Below are positions 54,016 to 62,626 of a DNA stretch of 64,000 nucleotides, piece after piece. The stretch is from CAVPLM01 sp963713545 (GTDB lineage Bacteria; Actinomycetota; Thermoleophilia; RBG-16-64-13): assembly GCA_963713545.1 (NCBI GenBank), contig CAVQME010000001.1, positions 248,001 through 312,000 of the forward strand, written 5' to 3'. The translations under genes were made by a program, and so were the position numbers. Below the pieces are notes generated by a model that did not search any database, was not told the DNA's origin, and saw only the letters and a list, made by a program, of their open reading frames with translations. Each line of letters starts with the position of its first letter. Positions within the stretch are counted from its first letter, which is position 1.

Positions 54016-56427
54016 CTACTCGCCGCCGGGCACCCATTTGTAAAGGCCCTGTCCGGTGGCCGCGTACAGCCCTGCGCCAGGGGCGGGGTCTATCTGGACG
54101 CACGGTTCATCAGATTCAGCAGGGTCATCAAGGCCCGCGGTGGGCAGTACTTCGCCCATCGCCTGCCACTGGAGCCCTCCGTCGGTGGACCGATAGACGA
54201 TGAGGGCCGCGTCAGCGGTCTCGGTGACCGCGTAAAAGGTGTCGGGCGTCCGCGGGTCCGCCAGCAGAGACAGGACGTGATCGCTCAGGCCCTCGACGTC
54301 GATCTGCCCCCAGGTCTCGCCCCCGTCGGAAGAGCGCCAGAAGGTCTGGACGTCATCGTTGCCGCCGCCGCCCCGCGCGTCTTGGACGGCGTAGATAGTC
54401 AGTGGGTTCTGCGGGTCGATCGCCAATGCCGACACGCCACCTCCCCACGAGCGCTCGCCGGCCGGGGCCCAGGTCTCGCCGCCGTCCGTGGACTTGAAGA
54501 CGCCGTTAGAGGTGGAGCCTTCCCCAGACGGGTTAAGGACACCCGCGTAGAGCGTGGAAGGATCATCGGGAGCCTCGGCCATCACTCTCACGGGAAAGGC
54601 GGGGAGCCCCGCGACCAGGTTCCACTCGGCACCGGCATCCGTCGACAGATAGAGGCTGTTGCCGGGGGGATTGAAGTACTCACCGTGGGCAAAGATGGTG
54701 TCGGGCCGGTCGGATGCCACCAGCCTCAATTCTCCCGGCGGTATCCCAAGGAGGGTCCAGGTCGCCCCTCCGTCGTCGCTCCTGAAGAAGTCGTATGAGG
54801 TCCGGGCGTAGAGTCTCGACGGTGAGGAGGGGGCGAGAGCCACGTATCTGCCGACCTCTCCGAGGCTGCACTCGAGGATGGTGCTCCACGAAGCTCCACC
54901 GTCCGTCGACTTGATCATGGAAGCGGAGGTGGTCACATAGATCGTGGTGGGTGATGCGGGGTCGACCAGCACGCTTCTGACAAGGGGATCCGTCAGCCCC
55001 TCGCTGGCCTTGTTCCAGGTCGCGCCCTGGTCGATCGACTTATAAACGCCCTGATCGGAAGGAACGTACAAGACCGATGGGTTGGTGGGGTCGACTACCA
55101 CTCCCCAGGATTCGGCCGATCTGATTGCGCCGCTGGACGCGTCAGTCACCGTGCCGTTGAAGTCACTCAGGAATCCCGCAGCCGCCTCGATCGCCGCGGT
55201 CGCCGTCCCCGGGGCGGCGTGAGAGACGGCCCGGACCCAGTCGAGCTCCGGACCGCTCAGTTCAGACCATGTCTGAGCCTGGTCCGACGAGACGTATGCG
55301 GGCCCAGAGTCGCTTCTGTTGTAGAGGTACAGCCGTGAGGTGTCCTTCGGATCGACAAACACGGTATAAGCGGCTTCGCCCTCCATCAAGCCGACCTCAG
55401 ACATGACTGGAGCGGGGATTGCACTAGTCACATCCTCCCAGGTGACTCCCCCGTCGATGGAGCGCTCGAGCATCGCGCCCACCTCCATCCCCGCAAATCC
55501 GTAGAGCGCGTGGCCGGATGGATCGATTGCCATCTCCTGTCCGAACCAGTCCCCACCGGCATCTTGCCCGGTAACCTCCCTCCAGCTGACGCCGCCGTCT
55601 GTGGACTTGTACAAGACACCCCAGTAGCTACCGTAGAGTGTCGAGGGAGAAGTGGCGGGGTCGATCCACGGTTGCGGGGACCAGCCGATCCCCGGGCTAC
55701 CGACTTGCGTCCAAGTGGCTCCGCCGTCGGAGGATTTATAGAAACCATCGGTGGCGCTAACATACAGGGCGGTCGGAGAGCCGGGATCCACCGCTACCAT
55801 GTAGGGTCTCTCCCCCACGGAAAGCTGACTCCAACTCGCGGCCCCGTCGGTGGACTTAAACAGGCCCTTGTCGGCCGTCGCGTACAGAACGGCAGGATCG
55901 GTGGGGTCCATCACCAGCGCGTACACCGGTCCCCCCCCGAGACCCAGTTGTAGGCGCTCCCAGCTGCCGCTTTGCGCGGTGGTCGCCCCGCTTGCCGTCG
56001 TCTGAGTGGTCTGGCCGGTGGTCGCGGGACTGAGGGTGTCGTCGGTGATGACGAGGATGGGTTGATCCTCGCCCAGGTATTTGACAGCCTCCAGGCTCCC
56101 GACGGTAATAGCGGCCACCAGGATGACCGCGGCGGAGGCAAAGACAGCGACGCGCAGGCCGCTCCTTCGCCTGGGGGTGGACGCGCGCTCCCGGACATCG
56201 GGTCGCTCTTCGACCGGACCGGAGACGGCAGCAGCCTCTTCGGAGGCGGGTACCGTGCGCCGGGAGGCGACCAATCCGGCCAATCGCGAAGTCGTCCGGT
56301 CCCAGAGGCTGACCAGCGGTCGCCGTCGCGCGGCCCGTTGCTCTATCTGCGTCCAAGCCGCGGCGTGATCCACCGATCCAGCCAGCGATTTCAGGCTCTC
56401 CCTAAGTTCCGGGTAGTCGGTCACCAC
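54016..56427 (-). CDS. Membrane protein with cytoplasmic N-terminus and external BNR/sortilin-type propeller (probable anti-sigma partner)
   Basis: The protein has 803 residues. Residues 1-120 are cytoplasmic and basic (DHAAAWTQIEQRAARRRPLV). One TM segment follows, LRVAVFASAAVILVAAITVG. Outside is a Thr-rich spacer, then about ten repeats of the STDGGxxW kind (LFKSTDGAASWSQL, FYKSSDGGATWTQV, LYKSTDGGVSWREV, and so on to IVYRSTDGGLQWQ), which should fold as one or two propellers. The ATG overlaps the end of the ECF sigma gene by 7 bp, so it is probably an anti-sigma factor or sensor whose propeller detects something outside. No zinc-anti-sigma motif is evident. Confidence 0.75.
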   Translation of the reverse strand: MVTDYPELRESLKSLAGSVDHAAAWTQIEQRAARRRPLVSLWDRTTSRLAGLVASRRTVPASEEAAAVSGPVEERPDVRERASTPRRRSGLRVAVFASAAVILVAAITVGSLEAVKYLGEDQPILVITDDTLSPATTGQTTQTTASGATTAQSGSWERLQLGLGGGPVYALVMDPTDPAVLYATADKGLFKSTDGAASWSQLSVGERPYMVAVDPGSPTALYVSATDGFYKSSDGGATWTQVGSPGIGWSPQPWIDPATSPSTLYGSYWGVLYKSTDGGVSWREVTGQDAGGDWFGQEMAIDPSGHALYGFAGMEVGAMLERSIDGGVTWEDVTSAIPAPVMSEVGLMEGEAAYTVFVDPKDTSRLYLYNRSDSGPAYVSSDQAQTWSELSGPELDWVRAVSHAAPGTATAAIEAAAGFLSDFNGTVTDASSGAIRSAESWGVVVDPTNPSVLYVPSDQGVYKSIDQGATWNKASEGLTDPLVRSVLVDPASPTTIYVTTSASMIKSTDGGASWSTILECSLGEVGRYVALAPSSPSRLYARTSYDFFRSDDGGATWTLLGIPPGELRLVASDRPDTIFAHGEYFNPPGNSLYLSTDAGAEWNLVAGLPAFPVRVMAEAPDDPSTLYAGVLNPSGEGSTSNGVFKSTDGGETWAPAGERSWGGGVSALAIDPQNPLTIYAVQDARGGGGNDDVQTFWRSSDGGETWGQIDVEGLSDHVLSLLADPRTPDTFYAVTETADAALIVYRSTDGGLQWQAMGEVLPTAGLDDPAESDEPCVQIDPAPGAGLYAATGQGLYKWVPGGE

Positions 56428-57032
56428 TGTCCCTCCAGTGTGTCGCGGAGCGTTTCCAAAGCCCGGTGCAGGTGTTGGTCGACCGTGCCCTCGGACACCC
56501 GCATGGTGTGTGCCACCTCACGGGCGGTGAAGTCGCCCACGAAGTACAGGGCGACGGCAGTGCGTTGCTTGAGGGGGAGAGCTCTTAGTGTTGCCCACAA
56601 GACCGGATCTTCCGCGGTCGGTTCGTCGGTCGTGGGCTCCTCTTGCCCGAACTGTGCGAGGTACTTGGCCTGCCGCACAGAGGATCTCCGGCTGTCGCGG
56701 ATCTGATTGAGAGCCACCCGTCGTACCCAGCCAGCCGGATCTTGATAGCGCGCCAGATAATCCCAGCCCCGCACCAGACGGGCGAACGCCTCCTGAACGG
56801 CGTCGGCGGCCACTTCCCGGTCGCCGGCCAGGACGGTGAGGGCCTGCACCAGGCGATCGTAGTGGTCCTCGAAGACCTCCTCCGGGTGAGCGTAGCCGGT
56901 GAGATCGAAAGCTGCGCCCCGTTTCTCCGGCCGGTCCTTCAAGGCGGTCGCGCCCCCACTTAGCGAGAAGATCTCATCATCCGCACGCATGGACTCGTCC
57001 CACCCCCATTGTGCATCTTCTACGTGAGACAC
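56421..57032 (-). CDS. ECF-type RNA polymerase sigma factor
   Basis: The 203-residue protein has sigma region 2, VFEDHYDRLVQALTVLAGDR to FARLVRGWDYLARYQDPAGW and VRRVALNQIRDSRR, and region 4, LRALPLKQRTAVALYFVGDF and TAREVAHTMRVSEGTVDQHL. The first 45 residues are an extension; ATG 56987 (MRADDEIFS) is an alternative start. It overlaps the membrane propeller gene by 7 bp, which suggests a sigma/anti-sigma pair. Upstream (57033-57196) is a short region holding the repeat at 57087. Confidence 0.9.
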   Translation of the reverse strand: MSHVEDAQWGWDESMRADDEIFSLSGGATALKDRPEKRGAAFDLTGYAHPEEVFEDHYDRLVQALTVLAGDREVAADAVQEAFARLVRGWDYLARYQDPAGWVRRVALNQIRDSRRSSVRQAKYLAQFGQEEPTTDEPTAEDPVLWATLRALPLKQRTAVALYFVGDFTAREVAHTMRVSEGTVDQHLHRALETLRDTLEGQW

Positions 57033-57086
57033 GCTGAGGTGAGAGGAATCCTTGACAACGGTCTTCAGGGAGGTACCTGGCCGGAT

Positions 57087-57140
57087 GATCTATCAGTCTG
57101 CCAGTAGATTAGTGGCTTACTCTGCAATCGCGACAAACGC
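57087..57140. repeat. Diverged copy of the Fic-upstream repeat
   Basis: From GATCTATCAGTCTGCC to CAAACGC this segment aligns with 52501-52553 at about three-quarters identity, including CAGTAGATTAG and a following T-rich C-T-C-T. It lies between the sigma-factor start and the second Fic gene's stop, about 55 bp before the sigma start, where it could act as a promoter element or operator. Confidence 0.45.
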
Positions 57141-57196
57141 CGCAGGCCCGCTGAACTCCGAAGAGGCGCAGAAGCCCCGCCGATAGAGCCGGCCGC

Positions 57197-58723
57197 CTAC
57201 TCCTTCTCGGAACCCCGATCGGTGAGCCTCGCGAGCGCGCGATGCACTACCGCTTCCATGCGCTCCACTTCGTCGTCGGTCAGCTCCTCGAAACGCGCCC
57301 GCTTGTTTCGGGACAGCCTCCCGTGTCCCTGCAGAGTGAGCCGGATGAATAGATCGAGCCGAGAGTCCGGCATGTCCACGATCTCGGCCAGCTCCCGGCG
57401 GGCCGCGTCGAAGACCGCGAGATACTCGAGTTCGGCGGTGAATTCGCGGTCGATGGTGTCCCTAATGAAACCGAAGAGCTCTTCTGTCACCCGGGTGAGA
57501 TCCGGATAGCGATAGTGCGGCGCCGTCTCGTTCAGCACGGTGAGCACCCCCGCCTCGTCCAGTTCGTACTCCACGTGCGGCATGATCTCCCGAGAGTACG
57601 ATTCCAGCGCGGTATCGTAGCGGGCTCTTTCCCGCAGCATGACCGCGGACACCGGAAAGATCACGCCCTCCGGGGTGAAGCGACCCACGGCCAACGCGTG
57701 GTGGATAAGAAACCGGTGCAGACGTCCGTTCCCATCCTCGAAAGGATGGATGAAGACAAAGCCGAATCCCAAGAGGGAGGCGGCGACCACCGGGTGCGCG
57801 CCCGCCGGGCCAAGACGCCGACTGCATTCTTCCCAGCCGCTCATGAGTCCGCGCACATCTTCCGGCTTCGGCGGCACGTAGTGGATCAACTCCCGCCCCG
57901 GGGCCAGGCTTTGGCCTACATAGTTCTGAGATTGCCTGAAGCCCTCGGCCGCGTACCGCTGATCGACGATGAGCCGTTGTAGGACTGTGAGTTCGTCCTC
58001 GGTGGCGCAATCTACGCTCCCCGCCCGCCGCAGCAACTCGACGAAACGAGCCGTCCGGCGCTGATCGGGCTGCAGTCCCTCGATCTGGTACGAGGACTTG
58101 GTCTCCTTGACGAAGAGGTACTGGGCCGCCCGAATGACCAGCTCGCTCGGATACCGGTCGAGCACCCGACGGACCCTCTCTTCAAGCCGTTCCTCGATGA
58201 AGCCGTCAAGGATCGCCGTCCTCCGAACCAGAGGGCAATATGCCGGGGTTCCGGGAAGGTTGTTCACCACCCGCTGACGGCGCACCCGCGCGGCTGCGTC
58301 CGTCGGTCCCACCGCGAGATGCAAGTCCGGATCGAGCACTGAGAAGTAGTTGCCTTGGGTGAGATCGGACATGGGTAGGGTGGTCCCAGTCAGCCATTCG
58401 AAGAGGAACCAAGCCAGACGGGCGTAGCGGCCGTTGGGAGAGCGCCGAACGAAGTCGGTGAGTTCGTCGGTGGGCACGACGGCGAAAAGGGCGGCCAGAA
58501 CCTCCAGGTTCAACCCCTCGCGCTTGAGCGCGAACGTTAGGTGGTCGGTCCAGGAGGCGCCCGGATATGCCTGCGCGGGATAGTAGTCATCCCGGTGACC
58601 GTCCCGGATCACGGACCGTCGATGACCCCGCTCGAGCACGTACGATCGCGACTCGGGAGCCAGAGTCTCGAGGCCGAACCGCTCGATAAGCTCGATGTAG
58701 CCGACGGGTCTCATCTGAGACAC
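57197..58723 (-). CDS. Fic-domain protein, large form, with internal inhibitory motif
   Basis: In this 508-residue protein the Fic motif is H326-PFEDGNGRLHR. An inhibitory motif S211-YQI-E215-G (in KETKSSYQIEGLQPD) precedes it, a class II layout. The N-terminal 200 residues contain an HTH-like LTDFVRRSPNGRYARLAWFL and a basic region. The C-terminus, AELEYLAVFDAARRELAEIV to RFEELTDDEVERMEAVVHRA, is helical. The start is GTG 58723 or ATG 58714 (MRPVGYIELIERFG). Four AACGCTTAC-like repeats lie immediately upstream. The target of AMPylation is unknown. Confidence 0.85.
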   Translation of the reverse strand: MSQMRPVGYIELIERFGLETLAPESRSYVLERGHRRSVIRDGHRDDYYPAQAYPGASWTDHLTFALKREGLNLEVLAALFAVVPTDELTDFVRRSPNGRYARLAWFLFEWLTGTTLPMSDLTQGNYFSVLDPDLHLAVGPTDAAARVRRQRVVNNLPGTPAYCPLVRRTAILDGFIEERLEERVRRVLDRYPSELVIRAAQYLFVKETKSSYQIEGLQPDQRRTARFVELLRRAGSVDCATEDELTVLQRLIVDQRYAAEGFRQSQNYVGQSLAPGRELIHYVPPKPEDVRGLMSGWEECSRRLGPAGAHPVVAASLLGFGFVFIHPFEDGNGRLHRFLIHHALAVGRFTPEGVIFPVSAVMLRERARYDTALESYSREIMPHVEYELDEAGVLTVLNETAPHYRYPDLTRVTEELFGFIRDTIDREFTAELEYLAVFDAARRELAEIVDMPDSRLDLFIRLTLQGHGRLSRNKRARFEELTDDEVERMEAVVHRALARLTDRGSEKE

Positions 58724-58734
58724 TCCAGGGATAG

Positions 58735-58793
58735 AACGCTTACGAAACGCTCAGAACGCTTACCGTGGCACCATCATGGCGCAAAACGCTTAC
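58735..58793 (-). promoter_or_regulatory. Four direct repeats upstream of the large Fic gene
   Basis: AACGCTTAC occurs exactly at 58735, 58755 and 58785, and as AACGCTCAG at 58746 (plus-strand reading; GTAAGCGTT in gene orientation). Spacings are 11, 9 and 30 bp. All lie within 12-70 bp of the gene start, where a promoter is expected, so they look like multiple operator sites for one regulator, possibly Fic's own HTH region. The remaining sequence to the tRNA (58794-59015) holds no gene I can support. Confidence 0.5.
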
Positions 58794-59015
58794 GAATGGT
58801 AGGGGCCTGAGGGCAGTCCCCCTCGCGGCCGCGCCGGCCCGATTATGGCTGTCGACGATCCGGCCTTGACTGTGGAATCCGTACTCACGATCCCTCGTAC
58901 GCGCGCGACGAGCACCGTCAGCATGCCCCAGCGCTTGGTCTCTTCGGATGCGCGCGGGTCGAAGGAAGATCGGTTTTGGCTCTAGGATAAGGCTCTTCGC
59001 CTCTGGAGCGAGTAA

Positions 59016-59087
59016 GCCGACGCGGGGAATCGAACCCCGGACCTGCTCATTACGAGTGAGCCGCTCTGCCATCTGAGCTACGTCGGC
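59016..59087 (-). tRNA. tRNA-Thr (anticodon CGU)
   Basis: The 72-nt cloverleaf read leftward has acceptor GCCGACG...CGTCGGC, D-arm GCTC...GAGC, anticodon stem GCTCA...TGAGC around loop CTCGTAA (anticodon CGT, reading ACG) and T-arm CGGGGTTCGATTCCCCG. CCA is not encoded. It stands alone between the large Fic gene and ricT. Confidence 0.95.
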
Positions 59088-59268
59088 GTAATACCTCAGG
59101 CGTCGGAATACTGGCGCCGCGGGCGCCTAAGTTTAGAAGCTGGCGCCAAAGCTGACAAGCGTGGCACCGTCCTTCAGCCCAACCGCAACATCCTGAGACG
59201 GGAGCACATCGCCCATCCATGACTCGGGCGTCCCGAGTTCATGAGGCGAGCATGGCCCTGTCCCAGAC

Positions 59269-60696
59269 CTAGTCTCCGGTGCCGCCTCCGGCCGAGCCGC
59301 CAGCAACATCGGTGCCACCCGCCCCGGACGCTCCGCCGCCTCCGGCCGCTCCGCCAGCGCCGCCGCCGCCATCACCACCGGCACCATTGCCTCCGCCAGA
59401 TGGGCGCCGCCTCCGCCTGCGCCGACTACGGCTGCTCGCGCTCCCGCCGGCTTCTTCGCCGGCGCCACCTTCACCCGAAGCGTCTCGCTCCACCCCGGGT
59501 TGTTCGTCGCGTTGCTTGTCAGGCTTCGGTTCGCCTTGATGATGTGAGTGTCTGGGTGGCCTATGGCCGCGATGGTGGATGCCACCGTGCTCTTCGCCGG
59601 AAAGCGCGCCCTCTGCATCGCCGGCGGTCATATCCGCGCCTTCGCCGACGGCCTGGGTCTGTGTCCGGCGCTTACCCCCGCGCCGACCCCGGCCTCGCCG
59701 GCCCCGAGCACGCCGGGAGCTCTCGGCCACGATGACCTGCACCGGTTCGCCGTCCTCACCGGTGATGATCTCCGCCTCCACCACCGCCAACGAATCCGGG
59801 ACGCATTCGTCCTCGGCGAGGGCATCCAGTCCGGTGACATCCTCCGCCACGGGGATGAACGGCGCCTCTTCCACCTCCGGAAGCACCGTGAGGCCCCCAC
59901 CCTCCTGGCATTGACAGCCACTGAGGCGGATGTCGGCGTGCGAGCCGTCCTCGAATCTCACGGTGATGGCATCCTTGGGTACGTTGTAGCCGACGATGAC
60001 CCCTTCCCCTGCCGGCGTCGACACCGGAGTACCCCTGGCCGGCGCTTCTTTGCGGAACCGCACGTACTGCTCTTGCTCGTACTTGAGGCAGCACATGAGT
60101 CGTCCGCATAGGCCGGAGATCTTCATGGGGTTCAGAGGAAGGTTCTGTTCCTTGGCCATGCGGATGGACACCGGCTCGTCGTCGCCGGGGAACATGGTGC
60201 AGCACAGATCGCGCCCGCACGGACCCAGGCCCCCCACCATCCGGGCTTCCTCACGCGCCCCGACCTGGCGGAGCTCGACGCGCATCTTGAGGGCCTTGGC
60301 CAGATCGGCGACGAGGGCGCGGAAATCCACTCGCTCGTCGGAATAGAAGCTTATGGTGATCTTCTCGCCGCCGAACCCGATGTCGGCGCCGACCAGCTTC
60401 ATGTCCAGACCGTGCGAGACGATCAGCTCGCGGCAGGTAGCCATGGCTTCCTTGCGCATCTGCTCGTCTGCCACCTGAGCCTGCAGATCCTTGCCGGTCG
60501 CTATGCGGGTGACCTTCTTGAGCTGAGCCTTGAACTCCGAATCATCGACCGCATGCGGCGGCTCGACCACCTGGCCGATCTCCGTACCTCTAGTAGTCTG
60601 GACGACTACGCGATCTCCTCGGGAAAGCTCGAGTCCTGCGGGATCGAAGTAGTAGACCTTGACCCCGCTGTGGAAAACGACCCCTACAACATCGGC
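59269..60696 (-). CDS. ricT: PSP1/RicT (YaaT-like) protein with long low-complexity tail
   Basis: The protein has about 475 residues. GTG 60696 (VADVVGVVFHSGVKVYYFDP) follows GGAGG and overlaps the holB end by 13 bp. The PSP1 domain has KITISFYSDERVDFRALVAD and the cysteine sets LGPCGRDLCCTMF and ISGLCGRLMCCLKYE, which hold Fe-S clusters in the Bacillus Ric (YlbF-YmcA-YaaT) complex that modulates RNase Y. Residues of about 290-475 are an unusual extension: acidic, then Arg/Gly (RRARGRRGRGRRGGKRR), His-rich, and Gly/Ala/Ser-rich. The tail may bind RNA. Its exact end is less certain. Confidence 0.85.
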   Translation of the reverse strand, partial: ADVVGVVFHSGVKVYYFDPAGLELSRGDRVVVQTTRGTEIGQVVEPPHAVDDSEFKAQLKKVTRIATGKDLQAQVADEQMRKEAMATCRELIVSHGLDMKLVGADIGFGGEKITISFYSDERVDFRALVADLAKALKMRVELRQVGAREEARMVGGLGPCGRDLCCTMFPGDDEPVSIRMAKEQNLPLNPMKISGLCGRLMCCLKYEQEQYVRFRKEAPARGTPVSTPAGEGVIVGYNVPKDAITVRFEDGSHADIRLSGCQCQEGGGLTVLPEVEEAPFIPVAEDVTGLDALAEDECVPDSLAVVEAEIITGEDGEPVQVIVAESSRRARGRRGRGRRGGKRRTQTQAVGEGADMTAGDAEGALSGEEHGGIHHRGHRPPRHSHHQGEPKPDKQRDEQPGVERDASGEGGAGEEAGGSASSRSRRRRRRRPSGGGNGAGGDGGGGAGGAAGGGGASGAGGTDVAGGSAGGGTGD

Positions 60697-61820
60697 CACT
60701 GAGCCAGGGCCTCCTTGATGGAATAGAACATGTCTCCGATGGCGCATCGGGCATCGACATTATAGCGGAGCCGGTCTTGCGTCTGGCGGATGGCAATGAC
60801 CGCCCGCGTGTAGGAGAGCAATCCCCCGGGCAACGCCGCGGCCCGCAGCTCGTCGAGACGATCCTGGTTGAGGGCGGCTTCTTCTGCGCCGGTGGAGACC
60901 AGAGCCAGGTCGCGATACCAGCCGGCGAACACGCGCGTGACCGTCTGAAGCCCTTGCGTGGCCAGACGGCGTTGCTGCCGCTTGACCTTCTCTTCGTGGC
61001 GCTTCTCCAGCCACTTGCGGGTGCGGGCATCACCCGCCCACTCCAGAGCCTGCTGCAGCTCCCCGGCCGATTCCGCCAGCCTCTCCTGGGCGCGTTTGTC
61101 GATGGTGTTCATAACCTCGTCGAGGGCCACCTGGGTATCCATGAGACCGGCGGTGGGAAGATCCCGGGCGAAATCGAGCAGCTGATCCCGTTGCCGGCGC
61201 GCGCTCTCCGAGGTGGCCAGGTCCCGCGCCTCGCTGAGATTGCCGCCGGCCACCCGCGCGATCAGATCGGCTTCCCTGGCGGACAACCCGAACCGCCCCA
61301 CGAGATCAGCGGCCAGCGCCGGAACGGGCACAGGCGAGAAGGTCACCAGCTGGCAGCGCGAGGCGATGGTGGGAACCAGTTTCTCGGGATGATCGCTGAC
61401 GAGTACGAAATGGACGTGAGCCGGAGGCTCCTCCAGGGTCTTGAGAAAGGCATTGGCGGCCTCAGCGTTGAACTTCTCCGCTTCCAGAAAGACGTACACC
61501 TTGGCGCGGGCTTCGTACGGCCGGTAGGCCGAATGGTAGTTGACTTCCCTTACCTGGTCGACCAGGATGAAGTTGCCCTCGGCGGCCACGATCTCCACAT
61601 CGGGGTGTAGACCTTTCTGCACCCGGCGGCAGGTGCTGCAGGCGCCGCAGCCACCGTCGGAGCACGCCAGCCCCGCGGCGAAGGCCAGGGCGGCCTCGGT
61701 CTTGCCTGCCCCGGCCGGACCGGCGAACAGATAGGCGTGGGACGCTCCCTGCTCGAGCGCGCGGGTGAGGATGGAGACGGCCATCTCCTGCCCGACGATA
61801 TCCCCGAACAGACTCCTCAC
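60684..61820 (-). CDS. holB: DNA polymerase III delta-prime subunit
   Basis: The 378-residue clamp-loader subunit starts MRSLFGDIVGQEMAVSILTR. It keeps a P-loop, FAGPAGAGKTEAALAFA, a zinc-binding set CSDGGCGACSTCRR, EEPPAHVHFVLVSDHPEKLV and IASRCQ (SRC motif). It loads the beta clamp with gamma/tau and delta. It lies 14 bp after tmk and overlaps ricT, the usual tmk-holB-ricT order. Confidence 0.93.
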   Translation of the reverse strand: MRSLFGDIVGQEMAVSILTRALEQGASHAYLFAGPAGAGKTEAALAFAAGLACSDGGCGACSTCRRVQKGLHPDVEIVAAEGNFILVDQVREVNYHSAYRPYEARAKVYVFLEAEKFNAEAANAFLKTLEEPPAHVHFVLVSDHPEKLVPTIASRCQLVTFSPVPVPALAADLVGRFGLSAREADLIARVAGGNLSEARDLATSESARRQRDQLLDFARDLPTAGLMDTQVALDEVMNTIDKRAQERLAESAGELQQALEWAGDARTRKWLEKRHEEKVKRQQRRLATQGLQTVTRVFAGWYRDLALVSTGAEEAALNQDRLDELRAAALPGGLLSYTRAVIAIRQTQDRLRYNVDARCAIGDMFYSIKEALAQWPML

Positions 61821-61834
61821 CCGTCCCGTCCCGC

Positions 61835-62623
61835 CTAGTGGCTGAACAGCTCCAATTCCTCTTCGATCGCGGCCCGCACCCGGGCCTGCACCTCCGCCTC
61901 GCTGCCGCCGGCATCAACCCTTCGGATGCGATGGGGGTGCAGGTGCGGCAGCGTCCGGTACCCCTCGGCCACACGTTTGTGAAACTCGTCGTCCTCGGCC
62001 TCCAGACGGTCGGGCACCGCCGCCAGGCGGGTCGATCGGAGGGAGTCATCCAGGTCAAGCAGCAGCGTCAGATCGGGGAAGAGGCAGTCCGTCGCCCATA
62101 CGTTGAGCGTGACGATGTCATCGGTGCCCAGTCCCCGGCCATAGCCCTGATACGCGAGGGACGAATCGATGTAGCGGTCGCAGAGCACCACCTGTCCGTC
62201 CTCGAGAGCCGGGCGGATCACGTGCTCCACCAGATGGGCGCGTGCGGCGGCATAGAGCAGAGCCTCGGCTCGGGCCGACATCCCGTGATGCTTGGGATCG
62301 AGCAGAAGATCGCGGATCGCCTCTCCCAGAGGCGTCCCGCCGGGCTCACGGGTGATCAGGACCACGAACCCCCGCTCGCGCAGTCCTTCGGCCAGCAATT
62401 CCATCTGAGTGGATTTGCCACATCCGTCCAACCCTTCGAAGGTGATGAAGAGACCGCGCAGGTCGCTTCCCATCTCCGCCAGAAGGGCGTCGTCGAGAGC
62501 CGTGTCTGGTGCCGGAGCGTCCGGTGCTTCCGCGCACGGGGCCAGCGTCGCAGCTCCCACAGCCGCCTCCTGCGGTGCCGCGTCCAACGATGCGTCTCGG
62601 CGATCGTCGTCCTCCGGCGGCAC
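61835..62623 (-). CDS. tmk: Thymidylate kinase
   Basis: The kinase domain has LFITFEGLDGCGKSTQMELL, LITREPGGTPLGEAIRDLLL, the dTMP/LID region and VLCDRYIDSSLAYQGYGRGL. It phosphorylates dTMP to dTDP. About 50 residues of Ala/Asp/Pro-rich sequence precede MGSDLRGLF, so either the protein has an acidic extension or translation starts at ATG 62473. The gene starts 3 bp after the topA stop. Confidence 0.93.
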   Translation of the reverse strand: MPPEDDDRRDASLDAAPQEAAVGAATLAPCAEAPDAPAPDTALDDALLAEMGSDLRGLFITFEGLDGCGKSTQMELLAEGLRERGFVVLITREPGGTPLGEAIRDLLLDPKHHGMSARAEALLYAAARAHLVEHVIRPALEDGQVVLCDRYIDSSLAYQGYGRGLGTDDIVTLNVWATDCLFPDLTLLLDLDDSLRSTRLAAVPDRLEAEDDEFHKRVAEGYRTLPHLHPHRIRRVDAGGSEAEVQARVRAAIEEELELFSH

Positions 62624-62626
62624 AGC

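Noticed and set aside
58735..58793. CRISPR-like array
   Set aside because: Units are only 9 bp, four in number and irregularly spaced, with no cas genes; operator sites are likelier.
59133..59618. Alternative minus-strand frame ending in a protein-like tail (VGLKDGATLVSFGASF)
   Set aside because: It mostly overlaps the ricT tail in another frame and has no start with a ribosome site; possible only if the ricT tail contains an indel.
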